Below are positions 27,149 to 36,215 of a stretch of DNA of 64,000 nt, piece after piece. Position 1 is the stretch's first letter. Each line of letters opens with the position of its first letter. Source of the DNA: Flavobacterium sp. ACN2 (lineage in GTDB: Bacteria; Bacteroidota; Bacteroidia; Flavobacteriales; Flavobacteriaceae); the NCBI RefSeq assembly GCF_002303885.1, contig NZ_MRCM01000005.1:62001-126000 (forward strand), read 5' to 3'. The notes beneath the pieces are model-generated. The model did not search any database, had not been told where the DNA came from, and saw only the letters and a list, made by a program, of their open reading frames with translations. A program made the translations under genes and the position numbers.

Positions 27149-27425
27149 TATTTTTTAAGTTTATTTTTCTGATTATCAATTAGTTATACTAAAATTAAAC
27201 CAAAGAAATCCCTGTCCGCAAACTGGTGCAGATTTCTCTTTTTATCAAATGACTGTTACTCATCAGATTACTTTTCAAGATTATATTTCGCTATTTGGTT
27301 TAATCATTAAACATTTTGTCAATTATTTTTTTAGTTTTTTTAGTTATGGTTTAATATTCTATCATTTTATTGTCTTTCTATTCCATTTTATTGTCACAAT
27401 GAACGAAGTCGAAGTGGTTAAAAAC

Positions 27426-27454
27426 AAAAAAAGCGCCCTACTTTGAGGACGCTT
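27426..27454 (-). terminator. Terminator of mini-gene 27486-27584
   Basis: Minus-strand stem AAGCGTCCT/AGGGCGCTT, 9 bp with one G-U, loop CAAAGT, followed by a T run. Confidence 0.85.
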
Positions 27455-27485
27455 TTCTGTTTTATGATGAGTTTGACTCTAAATT

Positions 27486-27584
27486 TTACATTTTAATTTC
27501 ATAAAAATACATATTGCATCCTGATACTTTAGCCGGAAGTTCTCCTGCTAAGTGGTCAAAATATTTTGCGATTGAAAGTGTCAT
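27486..27584 (-). CDS. 32-residue mini-gene, unknown
   Basis: ATG at 27584, TAA at 27486-27488; the peptide begins MTLSIAKYFDHLAGELPAK and ends YFYEIKM. A TACATTTG -7-like element lies 29 bases upstream of the start, and a strong intrinsic terminator follows 32 bases after the stop, so this is an independent short transcription unit. It has the same promoter-ORF-terminator design as the leader peptide at 26953-27048, but nothing obvious to regulate directly downstream. Could be a small protein or a leader. No family recognised. Confidence 0.5.
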   Translation of the reverse strand: MTLSIAKYFDHLAGELPAKVSGCNMYFYEIKM

Positions 27585-27612
27585 ATGTATTTTAAATATT
27601 TAATTATGGCCA

Positions 27613-27620
27613 CAAATGTA
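27613..27620 (-). promoter_or_regulatory. -7 element TACATTTG of the mini-gene
   Basis: An exact TAnnTTTG on the minus strand. The nearest TTG upstream leaves a 27-base spacer, longer than usual. Confidence 0.4.
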
Positions 27621-27776
27621 GTATATTTTGTCATAATTTAAATTGCCCAATGAAATTAATTTTAACATATTTTTTTAAAACTAATCTAATTACACTGATA
27701 TTCAATAATATATAATTCGATAAATGGAAATGCATATTTTAGGAATTTATTAGCGCGAAAATGCATAATAAAAAAT

Positions 27777-27847
27777 AGGTGTGCAAGGACTCGAACCTGC
27801 ATCCTTCTGTTTAGCAAACAGTTGCTCTTCCAATTGAGCTAACACCT
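27777..27847 (-). ncRNA. tRNA-like T4 (Ser-type GCU anticodon on a short-variable-loop body)
   Basis: 71 nt. Acceptor AGGTGTT/CACACCT (six pairs, last one mismatched), D arm GCTC...GAGC. Anticodon loop TTGCTAA with anticodon GCU on a 4-bp stem, T loop TTCGAGT with a bulged T stem. GCU would make it tRNA-Ser, but the long variable arm of tRNA-Ser is absent. The first 24 bases match T2 and T3 except at position 1. Confidence 0.65.
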
Positions 27848-27854
27848 TTGTATT

Positions 27855-28155
27855 TTTATTTACCACGAAGGCACTAAGACACGAAGTTTTCTTTTAAGTT
27901 TTGAAGCAAAAAAACCTTTGTCACTTTGAAACTATGCGTCTTTGTAACTTAAAAAAGAAAGGTGTGCCTGGACTCGAACCTGCAACCTCTTACCTGCTGG
28001 GTAAACGCTCTTCCAATTGAGCTAACACCTTTATATTTTATTTGCCATGAAGGCGCTAAGACAAAAAGTTTTTTTTTAAAAGTTTTGAAGCAAAAATTAA
28101 GAAACAAAAACCTTTGTCACTCTGTCTCTTTGAACCTTTGCAACTTTAAAAAAAA
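27855..28155. repeat. Duplicated spacers between tRNA-like genes
   Basis: The spacers at 27861-27957 and 28039-28152 both start with a CACGAAGGCACTAAG-type repeat and continue with GTTTTGAAGCAAAAA and CCTTTGTCACT. Spacer plus tRNA-like gene was therefore duplicated as a unit of about 190 bases. Confidence 0.7.
27960..28030 (-). ncRNA. tRNA-like T3, anticodon loop without U33
   Basis: 71 nt. Acceptor AGGTGTT/CACACCT, D arm as in T2 and T4, anticodon stem TTTAC/GTAAG with loop CCAGCAG (C33, nominal anticodon AGC). T loop TTCGAGT with a mismatched T stem (GCAGG/CCAGG). The missing U33 makes normal decoding unlikely. Confidence 0.65.
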
Positions 28156-28225
28156 GGGTGCACCTGGACTCGAACCTGTACCTTTCCCAGTGGTGGGGAA
28201 CGCTCTTCCAATTGAGCTAACACCC
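28156..28225 (-). ncRNA. tRNA-like T2, anticodon loop without U33
   Basis: 70 nt. Acceptor GGGTGTT/TGCACCC, D arm identical to T3 and T4, perfect anticodon stem TTCCC/GGGAA with loop CACCACT (A33, nominal anticodon CCA), T loop TTCGAGT with mismatched stem. It starts four bases after T1. Confidence 0.65.
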
Positions 28226-28229
28226 TAGT

Positions 28230-28297
28230 GGATAGTTGGGACTCGAACCCAAAACTTTTCCTGTGGGGGGAATATTTTTCCAATTAAACTACTATCC
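28230..28297 (-). ncRNA. tRNA-like T1, directly after the SDR stop codon
   Basis: 68 nt. Perfect acceptor GGATAGT/ACTATCC and T arm TTGGG-TTCGAGT-CCCAA. Weak A/T-rich D arm. Anticodon stem TTCC/GGAA with loop CCCCACA (C33, nominal anticodon CCA). Its 5' end is six bases after the SDR stop codon, so it must be processed from that mRNA. Confidence 0.68.
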
Positions 28298-28303
28298 TAA
28301 CTT

Positions 28304-29683
28304 TTACCAATTGGAAACTTTGTAGTTTTTCAACAAGACCCCAAATATACTTTTTCCTTTAATACCCTGCACGATTGGATCAAAAATTCTGCTGGCTCCA
28401 TCTACAGAATCTAGCGGCGGAATATATCCTTCTTCAAACTGCTTTTTTCGCAGACTTTCTTTTGCTCCGGTCGAAATCCAGCCAACATCTACACTGGTCA
28501 TAAAGATGGCATCTTCTGCAAATTCTTTGGCAGAAGTAAGTGTCATCATATTCAGTGCTGCTTTTGTCATATTAGTATGAGGGTGAAAAATCGTTTTGTT
28601 AGTATAACTAAATATTCCCTCAGAAGATGTCACATTCACAATAAAACGTTCATCGAATGCTGAGTTTAAAAATAATGGTTTAAGTTCTTTTATCAGGAAA
28701 TAAGGCGCAATTTGATTGATCAGATTAACCTCAACAAGCTCATACATGCTAATTTCTTCCAAAGTAGAATTCCAACTGGTTTTATCCCGATTATCAACAG
28801 GTTGTCCAAAACGCGAAATTGCGATTTCAGTTTGTTCTTCAAAACCATACTCTAAAGCTTTTACTTCTGATGTTACTTGAGTTTTATTGGCAATCAGATG
28901 GACATTTACCGAAAATTCTCCAAGCAGGTTTTCTTCTTTTCTAATTAATGGAACATAATATTCATCTGGATATTTTATAGTTTGAGCCGCATTATTTATT
29001 AAAATGTCCAAACTGTCAAATTTGGATTTATAAAATGATACAAATTCATTAATAGCATTTAGATTTCGTAAATCCAGACCATAGATAATCAGATTTTCTC
29101 CCCATTGATCAAAATCTTCTTCAAGTTTGAACTGTTCTAACGCAAGCGCAGGAAAACGGGTTGTAAGTACAACATTGGCATTACTTCGCAATAATTTTAA
29201 AGCTGTTGCAAAACCTACCTTTACTCGTCCGCCAGTTAAAATTACGTTTCTTCCTTTTAAATCTATATTCTGAAAACGTTTTTCATAGTTTTCTTCTGCA
29301 CATTCTGGACAAAGTCTTGTGTAGAAACTATGGGCCAACTTATAAGATCGATTACAGGCATAACAATTTTTAGGCAGATTTAATTCGGTAAATTGTTGTT
29401 CTTCTGGATTTTCTTTTTCTGAAAATAATGTTTCTCCTTTTAAAGCTTTTGATACTATAGTCGCGTTTATACTAACCTGAAAATCCTGTTGCTTTTTTGA
29501 AGTATAACTGACGCTTCGGATATTTTTTTTTGCATTTTTATGAATTTTGGTAATCAAACCCGCAAATAAATCGTTGTCAGGATTCTCCAACGGATTGTCT
29601 TTTAAAGCCTGTAAAACCTTTATACAGCTTTTCCATTCTTCATCATTAAAAATATAGGTATTGTTGTTATTGTTTTCTTTCAT
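28304..29683 (-). CDS. SDR-fold protein with zinc ribbon, catalytic Tyr missing
   Basis: 459 residues. The N-terminal ~100 residues are unassigned. Then comes a CxxC...CxxC zinc ribbon (CYACNRS and LCPECAEE, about residues 107-132), then a Rossmann short-chain dehydrogenase domain with TGGRVKVG and ILINNAAQT. The usual YxxxK appears as TNMTK, so the catalytic Tyr is replaced by Thr; it may bind NAD(P) without classic dehydrogenase activity. It is transcribed with the DUF434 gene 54 bases upstream, and the tRNA-like array begins six bases after its stop. A role in nucleotide or RNA metabolism is possible but unproven. Confidence 0.78.
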   Translation of the reverse strand: MKENNNNNTYIFNDEEWKSCIKVLQALKDNPLENPDNDLFAGLITKIHKNAKKNIRSVSYTSKKQQDFQVSINATIVSKALKGETLFSEKENPEEQQFTELNLPKNCYACNRSYKLAHSFYTRLCPECAEENYEKRFQNIDLKGRNVILTGGRVKVGFATALKLLRSNANVVLTTRFPALALEQFKLEEDFDQWGENLIIYGLDLRNLNAINEFVSFYKSKFDSLDILINNAAQTIKYPDEYYVPLIRKEENLLGEFSVNVHLIANKTQVTSEVKALEYGFEEQTEIAISRFGQPVDNRDKTSWNSTLEEISMYELVEVNLINQIAPYFLIKELKPLFLNSAFDERFIVNVTSSEGIFSYTNKTIFHPHTNMTKAALNMMTLTSAKEFAEDAIFMTSVDVGWISTGAKESLRKKQFEEGYIPPLDSVDGASRIFDPIVQGIKGKSIFGVLLKNYKVSNW

Positions 29684-29737
29684 TATTTTTAAAGAATTAC
29701 AGCTTTGACCTCATTAAAAAGAACATTATTTTTTTAT

Positions 29738-30454
29738 TTATTCACTGCAAATTATAGTTTCAGTTATATTGAGATGAGTCAAAACATATTTCATCAAATT
29801 AAAATTTGCCAAAGCATGATCTAAAATCCACGCGTCAGATGTTATTGCAATTTGATTACTTTCTGCCATAACTTTATCAGGATTATTGACTAGTTCGACT
29901 TTCCAATCTAAACAATTTTTCAAAGCGATTTCTTCAATTATCTGTTTTAATTTTCCGCTATTAGAAACGGGTTTATCAAACAACCAATGCGCCGTTTTTA
30001 CTTTTTCGTTTCTAAAAAAATCCACTATTATATCAATAGCCTGCGAAGTTTGATTTACCTTTCTATAAGTTCCATAAACACTTGACAAATCTCTTATATA
30101 ACCATCTAATCCTGTAAAAACATAGGCTTTTGACAAGATGCTTTCCAGCAAAATTAACACATTAAAACCATCAATAACAATTTCTTTCCCCTCTAGATCC
30201 TTATTTTGAATTTCCTTTGATTTTCGGTCTACAATCTGACTTTGAGAAGCACTCATTCCACGAACAGCTTGTTGCTGACGCGCATTTAAACGGTAGCGAT
30301 TTCCAACCAAAACCAATGTTGCTTTTTCGCCATAACCTCTGCTAAGAAAGTAGTGCATATCTGCAACAGCTTCTTTTAGTTTCTGTTGCATTTTTAAAGT
30401 TCCGAAGAGCGCATCATCGCTGGCTTCTTTTCCCCGGTTTTTTAGATTTGTCAT
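29738..30454 (-). CDS. DUF434 / PIN-like domain protein
   Basis: 238 residues. The N-terminal part matches the DUF434 pattern (VLVGNRYRLNARQQQAVRGMSAS). The C-terminal part looks like a PIN-type nuclease fold: EIVIDGFNVLILLES with the first Asp and Asn, and AITSDAWILDHA with later acidic residues. PIN-like nucleases cut RNA, often tRNA. The gene is co-directional with the SDR gene and the tRNA-like array, suggesting a nuclease and its RNA targets or products in one transcript. DUF434 assignment is by recognition of the motif; nuclease activity is inference. Confidence 0.72.
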   Translation of the reverse strand: MTNLKNRGKEASDDALFGTLKMQQKLKEAVADMHYFLSRGYGEKATLVLVGNRYRLNARQQQAVRGMSASQSQIVDRKSKEIQNKDLEGKEIVIDGFNVLILLESILSKAYVFTGLDGYIRDLSSVYGTYRKVNQTSQAIDIIVDFFRNEKVKTAHWLFDKPVSNSGKLKQIIEEIALKNCLDWKVELVNNPDKVMAESNQIAITSDAWILDHALANFNLMKYVLTHLNITETIICSE

Positions 30455-30554
30455 TTTTTATTGAAGTTAAAGCTTTGATAAAGTAACGTTCTTTTTTTGT
30501 TACCAACTACAACTACTTCGCCTTTTTATCTTTTATCTTAAAAAAAATTAGAAT

Positions 30555-30587
30555 TTAAAAAAGGCTGTTCTACTATTGAACAGCCTT
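30555..30587 (-). terminator. Terminator after the DUF4132-type gene
   Basis: Perfect 10-bp stem AAGGCTGTTC/GAACAGCCTT (30561-30587), 7-base loop, T run on the minus strand. Confidence 0.9.
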
Positions 30588-30600
30588 TTCTATTTTTAAT

Positions 30601-33600
30601 TTAAGCATACGTCTTATCAATCTGACTTAAAATAGTTGGATCCTGAATTTCATTGTCTTTCGCAAACAATAAAACTTTAGACATAACCTCAGCCGATTTC
30701 GGATCGTCGTCTGCAAATGGAAGGAACAAACGTCCTCTGTGTTGCGAATGAATTGGCAATATCGATAAATATTTACCCGGAACCTGATGTACAATCGCGC
30801 TTCCTAAATGTACGCTGTATTCTGCCAATTGTCCTTTTATGATGGCATGGTTTCCGGTAATTTCAACATTTTTAATTTTAAATAAACGAAGTGTTTCTCT
30901 TAACAATACTGCTCTCATTTCTATAGAAGAATGACTCGCTTCAGGATCAACTCCGCCAACATGGGCAACGCTTACCACTAAATCAATGTCGCGCATTACT
31001 TCTGAGAAAATTCTCGGATTGATATCTTCAAAAGCAATGTTTTTATAATCTTTTAAAGAATGAAATTCGATAGTTTCTAAAGTCGGACTTTCTACATCTG
31101 CTGGCGAAAACCAATCTGCCATTGCATACATTTTTACCTGATAGCCTTCTTTATGGAAAACTTTCTGCAATCCTTCCTCATAATCTACTTTCCAGCCTCT
31201 TGTTTTCAATAAAGCCAAAGTTTGATTCGGCTGTACTTGATGCCCTGCATAACGTCTTGAAACCGATTTCTCTTTTAATTCATCTGGCGTTGGAACATAC
31301 AATTCTCTAAAAACTTGCTTAAATGGCTGTTGCAATTTATTGTCAAAACAATATTTCTGATAATCTACCCAAACATTATTTTTATGCAAATCGAAACAGT
31401 GTGCAATTCTGAAAGTCTGACTTTGATTCAACGAAATTATTTCTCCTAAACCGGTCACTAAACTTCCATCAACATAAAAACCAATCTGATTGTCATTAGA
31501 AATAAAAACCAATTTCTCTAGATGTTTTGAAATAATGGGATGCTCAAAAAGGTTTTGCATTTCTGCGAATAAAAACTCGTCTCCGCGAATCATACTTTCT
31601 TCCAAACCTTTTCTCGAACGTGTCCATTGCTCGCGCATCGTTTTTCTGTAATTCGTCAGTTCTAGAATTCCTTTGTCTTTTTTGTATTTCGGCGGAATCG
31701 ATTTTAATTCTTTTCCTGCTTTATAGGTAACCAAATCGGCTTTTCCTTCATTATTAATGACCAAACTTATGGTTACATCATCTAAAACCACTTCGGTTTC
31801 TTTTGATAATATATTTTGAACTTGCTTGGTTTCCATTGCCCAAGTCAAACGAACTGGATCTGGATAACCTGCATTTCTGGCTAAGTTTTCCAATGCCACA
31901 CGAATCGCCAAAGCTTCGCTCGCCTGTTTCATCGATCCAAATTCTTTACTTTCTTTTTTAAACTGCTGTAAATACTCGTAACGCGCCAAAATATCTTTTT
32001 CTGGACTTGCTTTACTTAAAGGCACCAATCCGTAAACGCGCAAATAATCTTGATCACGTTTGTCTTTTACTTTGGCCGTAACTTCCCTGATTTTCAAATC
32101 GCCTGTAATCGTGTCTGCATATAAACGCGCACGACGGTGGCCGTTTCCGTCTGTTACATATTTAGCCGATTCGTACAGCATTTCCCATTTTGCTTTTCCA
32201 AGTTTTTTGTAAGCCGATGTAAACCAATCTTTATCTACGGCACCATCTTTAAAATCTTGCAAATCTAAAGTCGAAAATCTCGCCGCTTCACTTTCTAATT
32301 CCGAATTTGTAGCACTGTAAGATGCTGTTTTGGTATGCGCATGAAACCACCAGATTCCTTCGTCCAGACCATTCCAATCTAAATAACTGCTAATAAACTT
32401 TTGCCATTGAGGCGCATAAATAGCAGTCTGAATCAGTCTTTCTTCAGAGATTTTAGCTTTTTTAATTAAAGCATTAAAGCTTTCTTGTGTATCTGTCTCT
32501 AGCGGATAACATCTTTTCAGTAAGAAGCTAAATAATTTCTGTTTCGTTAAATCGGTATAACTCCAAGAATAAATATACCCTTTGTATAAACTTGCTTTAC
32601 CAAGCGCTGTAATCAATTCGACCAAACGGTTGGCACCAAAAATCTTCTGGAAACTCTGTACCAAATGCGTTACCGAAGTATTAGAATCTCCTCTCTTAAC
32701 CTCAACATCCAAAAATGTTTCGCGAATTTTATCTATCATCGAAACTAGGAACGGAAATCTAACCAATAAGTCTTCGCTTCCTTGATTTCTATAATTTCTG
32801 GTTCCGCCCGTTAAAAATGAAATTCTTTCTGGTTCCAAAATACCTTCGTACAATTCACCTTCGGTAATTAACTTTTGTTCAAATGCAGCACTATATAACT
32901 GAACAAAAGGTTTGCAGTGCGAAATATTTTTTTCCAGTCCGTTTAACTGTCTCCATCTGTACAGATTCCATATCTTAATTTCTTGTTCTGTAGTTACATT
33001 TCTTAAGTCGATTCTGTTTAGATAAACATCAAAAAAGTTCTGGCTTTGCCAACCGTTTCCGTTGTTGTTATTGTAATAATATTCATTTTTACCTGGCACG
33101 TATTCAAACTCTTTTACAGACTCTGGAAGATCTGCATACAAAGCGCTACTAGCGTCAATTAAGAAATCTACTTTTTCTTCAAAAGCATATTTTACTTGCA
33201 ACGCATTCAGAATATTCAGAATCGCATTATCCCAATCGTAACCTCTTTTGTTTGGGTGTGGCAGTAATTCTTTATAATAAAAAACATGCTTTTCTAGAAA
33301 ATCTCTCCAGATTTTTCGATCGCAATTGCTTACAAACGTTAGCAAAAACAAATCACGTTCTACTAAACCTGAATTTTTAAACCATTCTTCCCAAACTTCA
33401 TACAACGGATAATTGGTTGCAGCCAATTCTGAATTCTTATCGTCTTTTAGATTTTTTAATGGTCTAAAAGAATTCCCCAATAAAACAGTCGATTTGCTGT
33501 TATCGTAGTTTTCAATTTCGTATTCGTAATTTCTGTTTTCTTCAAACAATTTATAAAGCTTCGCAATTTCGTCTTTAATATGCGACATCGATTTGGAAAA

Positions 33601-35667
33601 ACCGTACTGATGTTCTTTTACCGCTTTTGCATACACAGAATCTGCTTTTGGTTTTGGCAATTCGTAAACTGAAATTTCGTTTGGCGTAAAAAATCCGTAA
33701 CCGTTTTCTGCGCTTAAAAGATCTTTCTTTTTTGAAGGTTCTAACTGCTCAATAAATTTGGTTTCTTTCTCTGTAATTTTTGGCCTTTGCAGATAATCTT
33801 TTACCCAATCGTTAACCTTATCCGTCAGTTTATTGTTTTTCTGAAGCTGCAGCATTACGTCCAACATAGACATACGCTGTTCCAAATCGCCTTTTTCTAC
33901 GGTCTGATCAACAAATTTGACTACTTTCTGATCTTCTTGTTTAATCAGAATCGCTGTTAGATTCTTTTTTAAATTAGAATTTTTACGTTTAAATAATTCC
34001 TGAAAAACAGCCAATTCCTCTTCGGTTAAACTCAAATCTTTTAAAACATTAACCGCAGAAGCCACAAGAGATTCTCCTCTGTCTTTTAAAATTCGCAAAG
34101 CAAAATTTCTTTGAAATTCAGTCGGTTCTGTTTTGGTTGAATTGTTTTGATTGCTGTAATACGAATAGCTGTAAAAACTTCCCAATAAATTTCTGGTCAG
34201 TTTCTCTCTTAAATTGATCGAGAAGCCTTCAAAATGTTGCAAAACCGCTTCTAATCTTTCGGTATTATCGCCCACCAAATTAATCGCTGCGGCATAAAGC
34301 GTATCTCTTTCGAATTTTACATTTAACCACGAAAATACTTTTCCTTCAAAAGTTTTTTCTTTTTCGGCAATGCTTTGTGCAAGATTGTAAACTTTATCAA
34401 AGAAGTTCGGATAATCTGCATTTTCGATATAAAACTTCGACTTTGTATTGGCTTCCAACAAAGCATTCATTCTCGGAACGGCAAACGCTAAAACCTGCAG
34501 ATTCTCATCTTCTAACGCTTTAAAATAAAGAGGCATTTCGATATAAGGATCGTTGGTTTCTCCCGCAAATTTCAATGCCAGCGATTTCTTTTCGACCGAA
34601 CTTTTTTCTAATAATTCGTGCAGATACGGAACTGTTTTCTCGACATCCAAAACACCTTGAACCCAAAGCGCCATATAGACTTCGTTATTATTTTTGCTTT
34701 TTACGCCAGTCGCAATCGTTTCTGGTTTTGAAAAATAACCCGAAGCCAACTCGATAATATTTCGAACTGTAGTTTCTTTTTCAGAATCCCAACCCAAACC
34801 TGTCCACGTATCAATCGCTCTTACAACCGATGAAAAACGAGTCAGTTTATTATCAATAAGCACTTTAATCATGTATTGCAAAGCGCCAATGCTTGTTTCG
34901 TCTAAAGCTTCCAGAATCGTCTGGCGCAAACCTTCCTGACGTTGAGCCGCCAAAAGCAGTTTTTCTACCAACTCCCAGTTTCCCTGCTTTTCGCTGTTTA
35001 AAAGGGCTTTGATGATATTTCTAGACACTTTTCCGTACGGATCTTTATTGAAAATAATGTCTTCAAATAATTGGAAAAGTCCTTCCTTACCAGAATCCAA
35101 TGCAGCAGACCAAACCATGAATTTAGTAATGGTATTTGAAATCTCGGTATCGTAACGAATTTCATCTTCAATACTAAAATCATAATAAAAAGTGGTGCTG
35201 TCCTGATAATTGTATTTGTAAGGTCCGTTTAGCAAAGAACGCAGAAAATTAATCTGATTGACCAGCAAATAACTTTTATGATTTGGTGCCCTAAATGCTC
35301 TTCGCGTATAACCTGTCTGATACATTTTTTGAGGCAATCTGCTCCAAGCTTCTTTTACGTAGGCGGCGTTTTCTTCGCCAAAAAAGTAAAGCAAAAGATC
35401 GTAGTAATTTTGATCTTCCCACATATTCTCTTTTACCAAAGTCGCAAACTTTTCGGCTTCTGTAGAACCCAGCGAAATATAATTGCTGTAATAATTGTCC
35501 TGAAGTTTTACGAGTTCTAGACCAAACTCCGCCACTTCTTTTTTTAGTTTTGTTTTAGAAAATAATTTAGTAACCAGATTACTGTTTACAATTTCTTCCA
35601 ATTCTTTTTTAAATCTCTTAATTGGATTTTCGATTACTTTACTTTTTAATAAATCTTCAATTGTCAT
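30601..35667 (-). CDS. Giant DUF5724/DUF4132-type protein
   Basis: 1688 residues. The N-terminal ~900 residues are helical and repeat-like (HEAT-like look). The C-terminal ~400 residues match the DUF4132 module: HCFDLHKNNVWVDYQKYC, YAGHQVQPNQTLALLKTRGW and DIDLVVSVAHVGGVDPEASH are distinctive. E. coli YehI/MolR proteins of this kind are encoded near MoxR and vWA genes, so a functional link with the MoxR-vWA system at 13-20 kb is plausible. No signal peptide or membrane segments. Single gene with a strong terminator; the small unknown gene 113 bases upstream may share its promoter. Confidence 0.75.
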   Translation of the reverse strand: MTIEDLLKSKVIENPIKRFKKELEEIVNSNLVTKLFSKTKLKKEVAEFGLELVKLQDNYYSNYISLGSTEAEKFATLVKENMWEDQNYYDLLLYFFGEENAAYVKEAWSRLPQKMYQTGYTRRAFRAPNHKSYLLVNQINFLRSLLNGPYKYNYQDSTTFYYDFSIEDEIRYDTEISNTITKFMVWSAALDSGKEGLFQLFEDIIFNKDPYGKVSRNIIKALLNSEKQGNWELVEKLLLAAQRQEGLRQTILEALDETSIGALQYMIKVLIDNKLTRFSSVVRAIDTWTGLGWDSEKETTVRNIIELASGYFSKPETIATGVKSKNNNEVYMALWVQGVLDVEKTVPYLHELLEKSSVEKKSLALKFAGETNDPYIEMPLYFKALEDENLQVLAFAVPRMNALLEANTKSKFYIENADYPNFFDKVYNLAQSIAEKEKTFEGKVFSWLNVKFERDTLYAAAINLVGDNTERLEAVLQHFEGFSINLREKLTRNLLGSFYSYSYYSNQNNSTKTEPTEFQRNFALRILKDRGESLVASAVNVLKDLSLTEEELAVFQELFKRKNSNLKKNLTAILIKQEDQKVVKFVDQTVEKGDLEQRMSMLDVMLQLQKNNKLTDKVNDWVKDYLQRPKITEKETKFIEQLEPSKKKDLLSAENGYGFFTPNEISVYELPKPKADSVYAKAVKEHQYGFSKSMSHIKDEIAKLYKLFEENRNYEYEIENYDNSKSTVLLGNSFRPLKNLKDDKNSELAATNYPLYEVWEEWFKNSGLVERDLFLLTFVSNCDRKIWRDFLEKHVFYYKELLPHPNKRGYDWDNAILNILNALQVKYAFEEKVDFLIDASSALYADLPESVKEFEYVPGKNEYYYNNNNGNGWQSQNFFDVYLNRIDLRNVTTEQEIKIWNLYRWRQLNGLEKNISHCKPFVQLYSAAFEQKLITEGELYEGILEPERISFLTGGTRNYRNQGSEDLLVRFPFLVSMIDKIRETFLDVEVKRGDSNTSVTHLVQSFQKIFGANRLVELITALGKASLYKGYIYSWSYTDLTKQKLFSFLLKRCYPLETDTQESFNALIKKAKISEERLIQTAIYAPQWQKFISSYLDWNGLDEGIWWFHAHTKTASYSATNSELESEAARFSTLDLQDFKDGAVDKDWFTSAYKKLGKAKWEMLYESAKYVTDGNGHRRARLYADTITGDLKIREVTAKVKDKRDQDYLRVYGLVPLSKASPEKDILARYEYLQQFKKESKEFGSMKQASEALAIRVALENLARNAGYPDPVRLTWAMETKQVQNILSKETEVVLDDVTISLVINNEGKADLVTYKAGKELKSIPPKYKKDKGILELTNYRKTMREQWTRSRKGLEESMIRGDEFLFAEMQNLFEHPIISKHLEKLVFISNDNQIGFYVDGSLVTGLGEIISLNQSQTFRIAHCFDLHKNNVWVDYQKYCFDNKLQQPFKQVFRELYVPTPDELKEKSVSRRYAGHQVQPNQTLALLKTRGWKVDYEEGLQKVFHKEGYQVKMYAMADWFSPADVESPTLETIEFHSLKDYKNIAFEDINPRIFSEVMRDIDLVVSVAHVGGVDPEASHSSIEMRAVLLRETLRLFKIKNVEITGNHAIIKGQLAEYSVHLGSAIVHQVPGKYLSILPIHSQHRGRLFLPFADDDPKSAEVMSKVLLFAKDNEIQDPTILSQIDKTYA

Positions 35668-35780
35668 ATTGTTTATTTTAGATTTCTGATTTTAGATTAC
35701 TTCACTTTGTCGTTCTGAGCGAAGTAGAAGGATTTCCCCAAACAATTTTGGAATTTGGGATTTATTTTTTGGAATTTTAA

Positions 35781-36215
35781 TTACCAGTAGCTTCCCGCCA
35801 AGAAAGTCAGCCTGATAAAAGTGATGGATTTGTTTTGAGATAAATCGATTTGTTCGGTTAACATTTCCAGCTGATCGTCTCCGTAGAAAATAGCATACAA
35901 ACCGTCTTCGAAAGCTACAATGGCATTTTCCTGCGCTTTGGCCAAATCTACTTGATTGTGATTGTACAGCGCGCCAAAACCTACTTTTCCGGTATCGGTA
36001 AGAATGGGTAAATAATTTTCTTTGGGAAGATGGATTTTGTCTTCGTCTTCAAACTCAAAGGATGAAGAACGTAACAATTGTACCTGATGGTCAACAATCG
36101 ATTCTATGAGTTTTTGTGTAGTAATGATAGGATTTTCTACTGCTAGATCTATATTCTTTTCCTGAAGTAGCGGATGTTTTTTTCCTAATTGTTTAACTGA
36201 GATGTTTATATTCAT
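35781..36215 (-). CDS. Unknown 144-residue protein
   Basis: No family recognised. Mixed alpha/beta, acidic in the centre (SSFEFEDEDKIHLPKENYLP), with conserved-looking GKVGFGALYN and FIRLTFLAGSYW. It precedes the DUF4132-type gene on the same strand (113 bases apart, with a partial dispersed repeat between them), so the two may be co-transcribed. Confidence 0.6.
   Translation of the reverse strand: MNINISVKQLGKKHPLLQEKNIDLAVENPIITTQKLIESIVDHQVQLLRSSSFEFEDEDKIHLPKENYLPILTDTGKVGFGALYNHNQVDLAKAQENAIVAFEDGLYAIFYGDDQLEMLTEQIDLSQNKSITFIRLTFLAGSYW

Noticed and set aside
27249-27446. 65-codon plus-strand ORF rich in Phe and Ile
   Set aside because: It reads backwards through the terminator of the 27486-27584 mini-gene and a partial repeat; no promoter or family support.
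27962-28228. 88-codon plus-strand ORF
   Set aside because: Antisense of tRNA-like T2 and T3; the CLDSNLQPLTC type of translation is a known artefact of tRNA regions.
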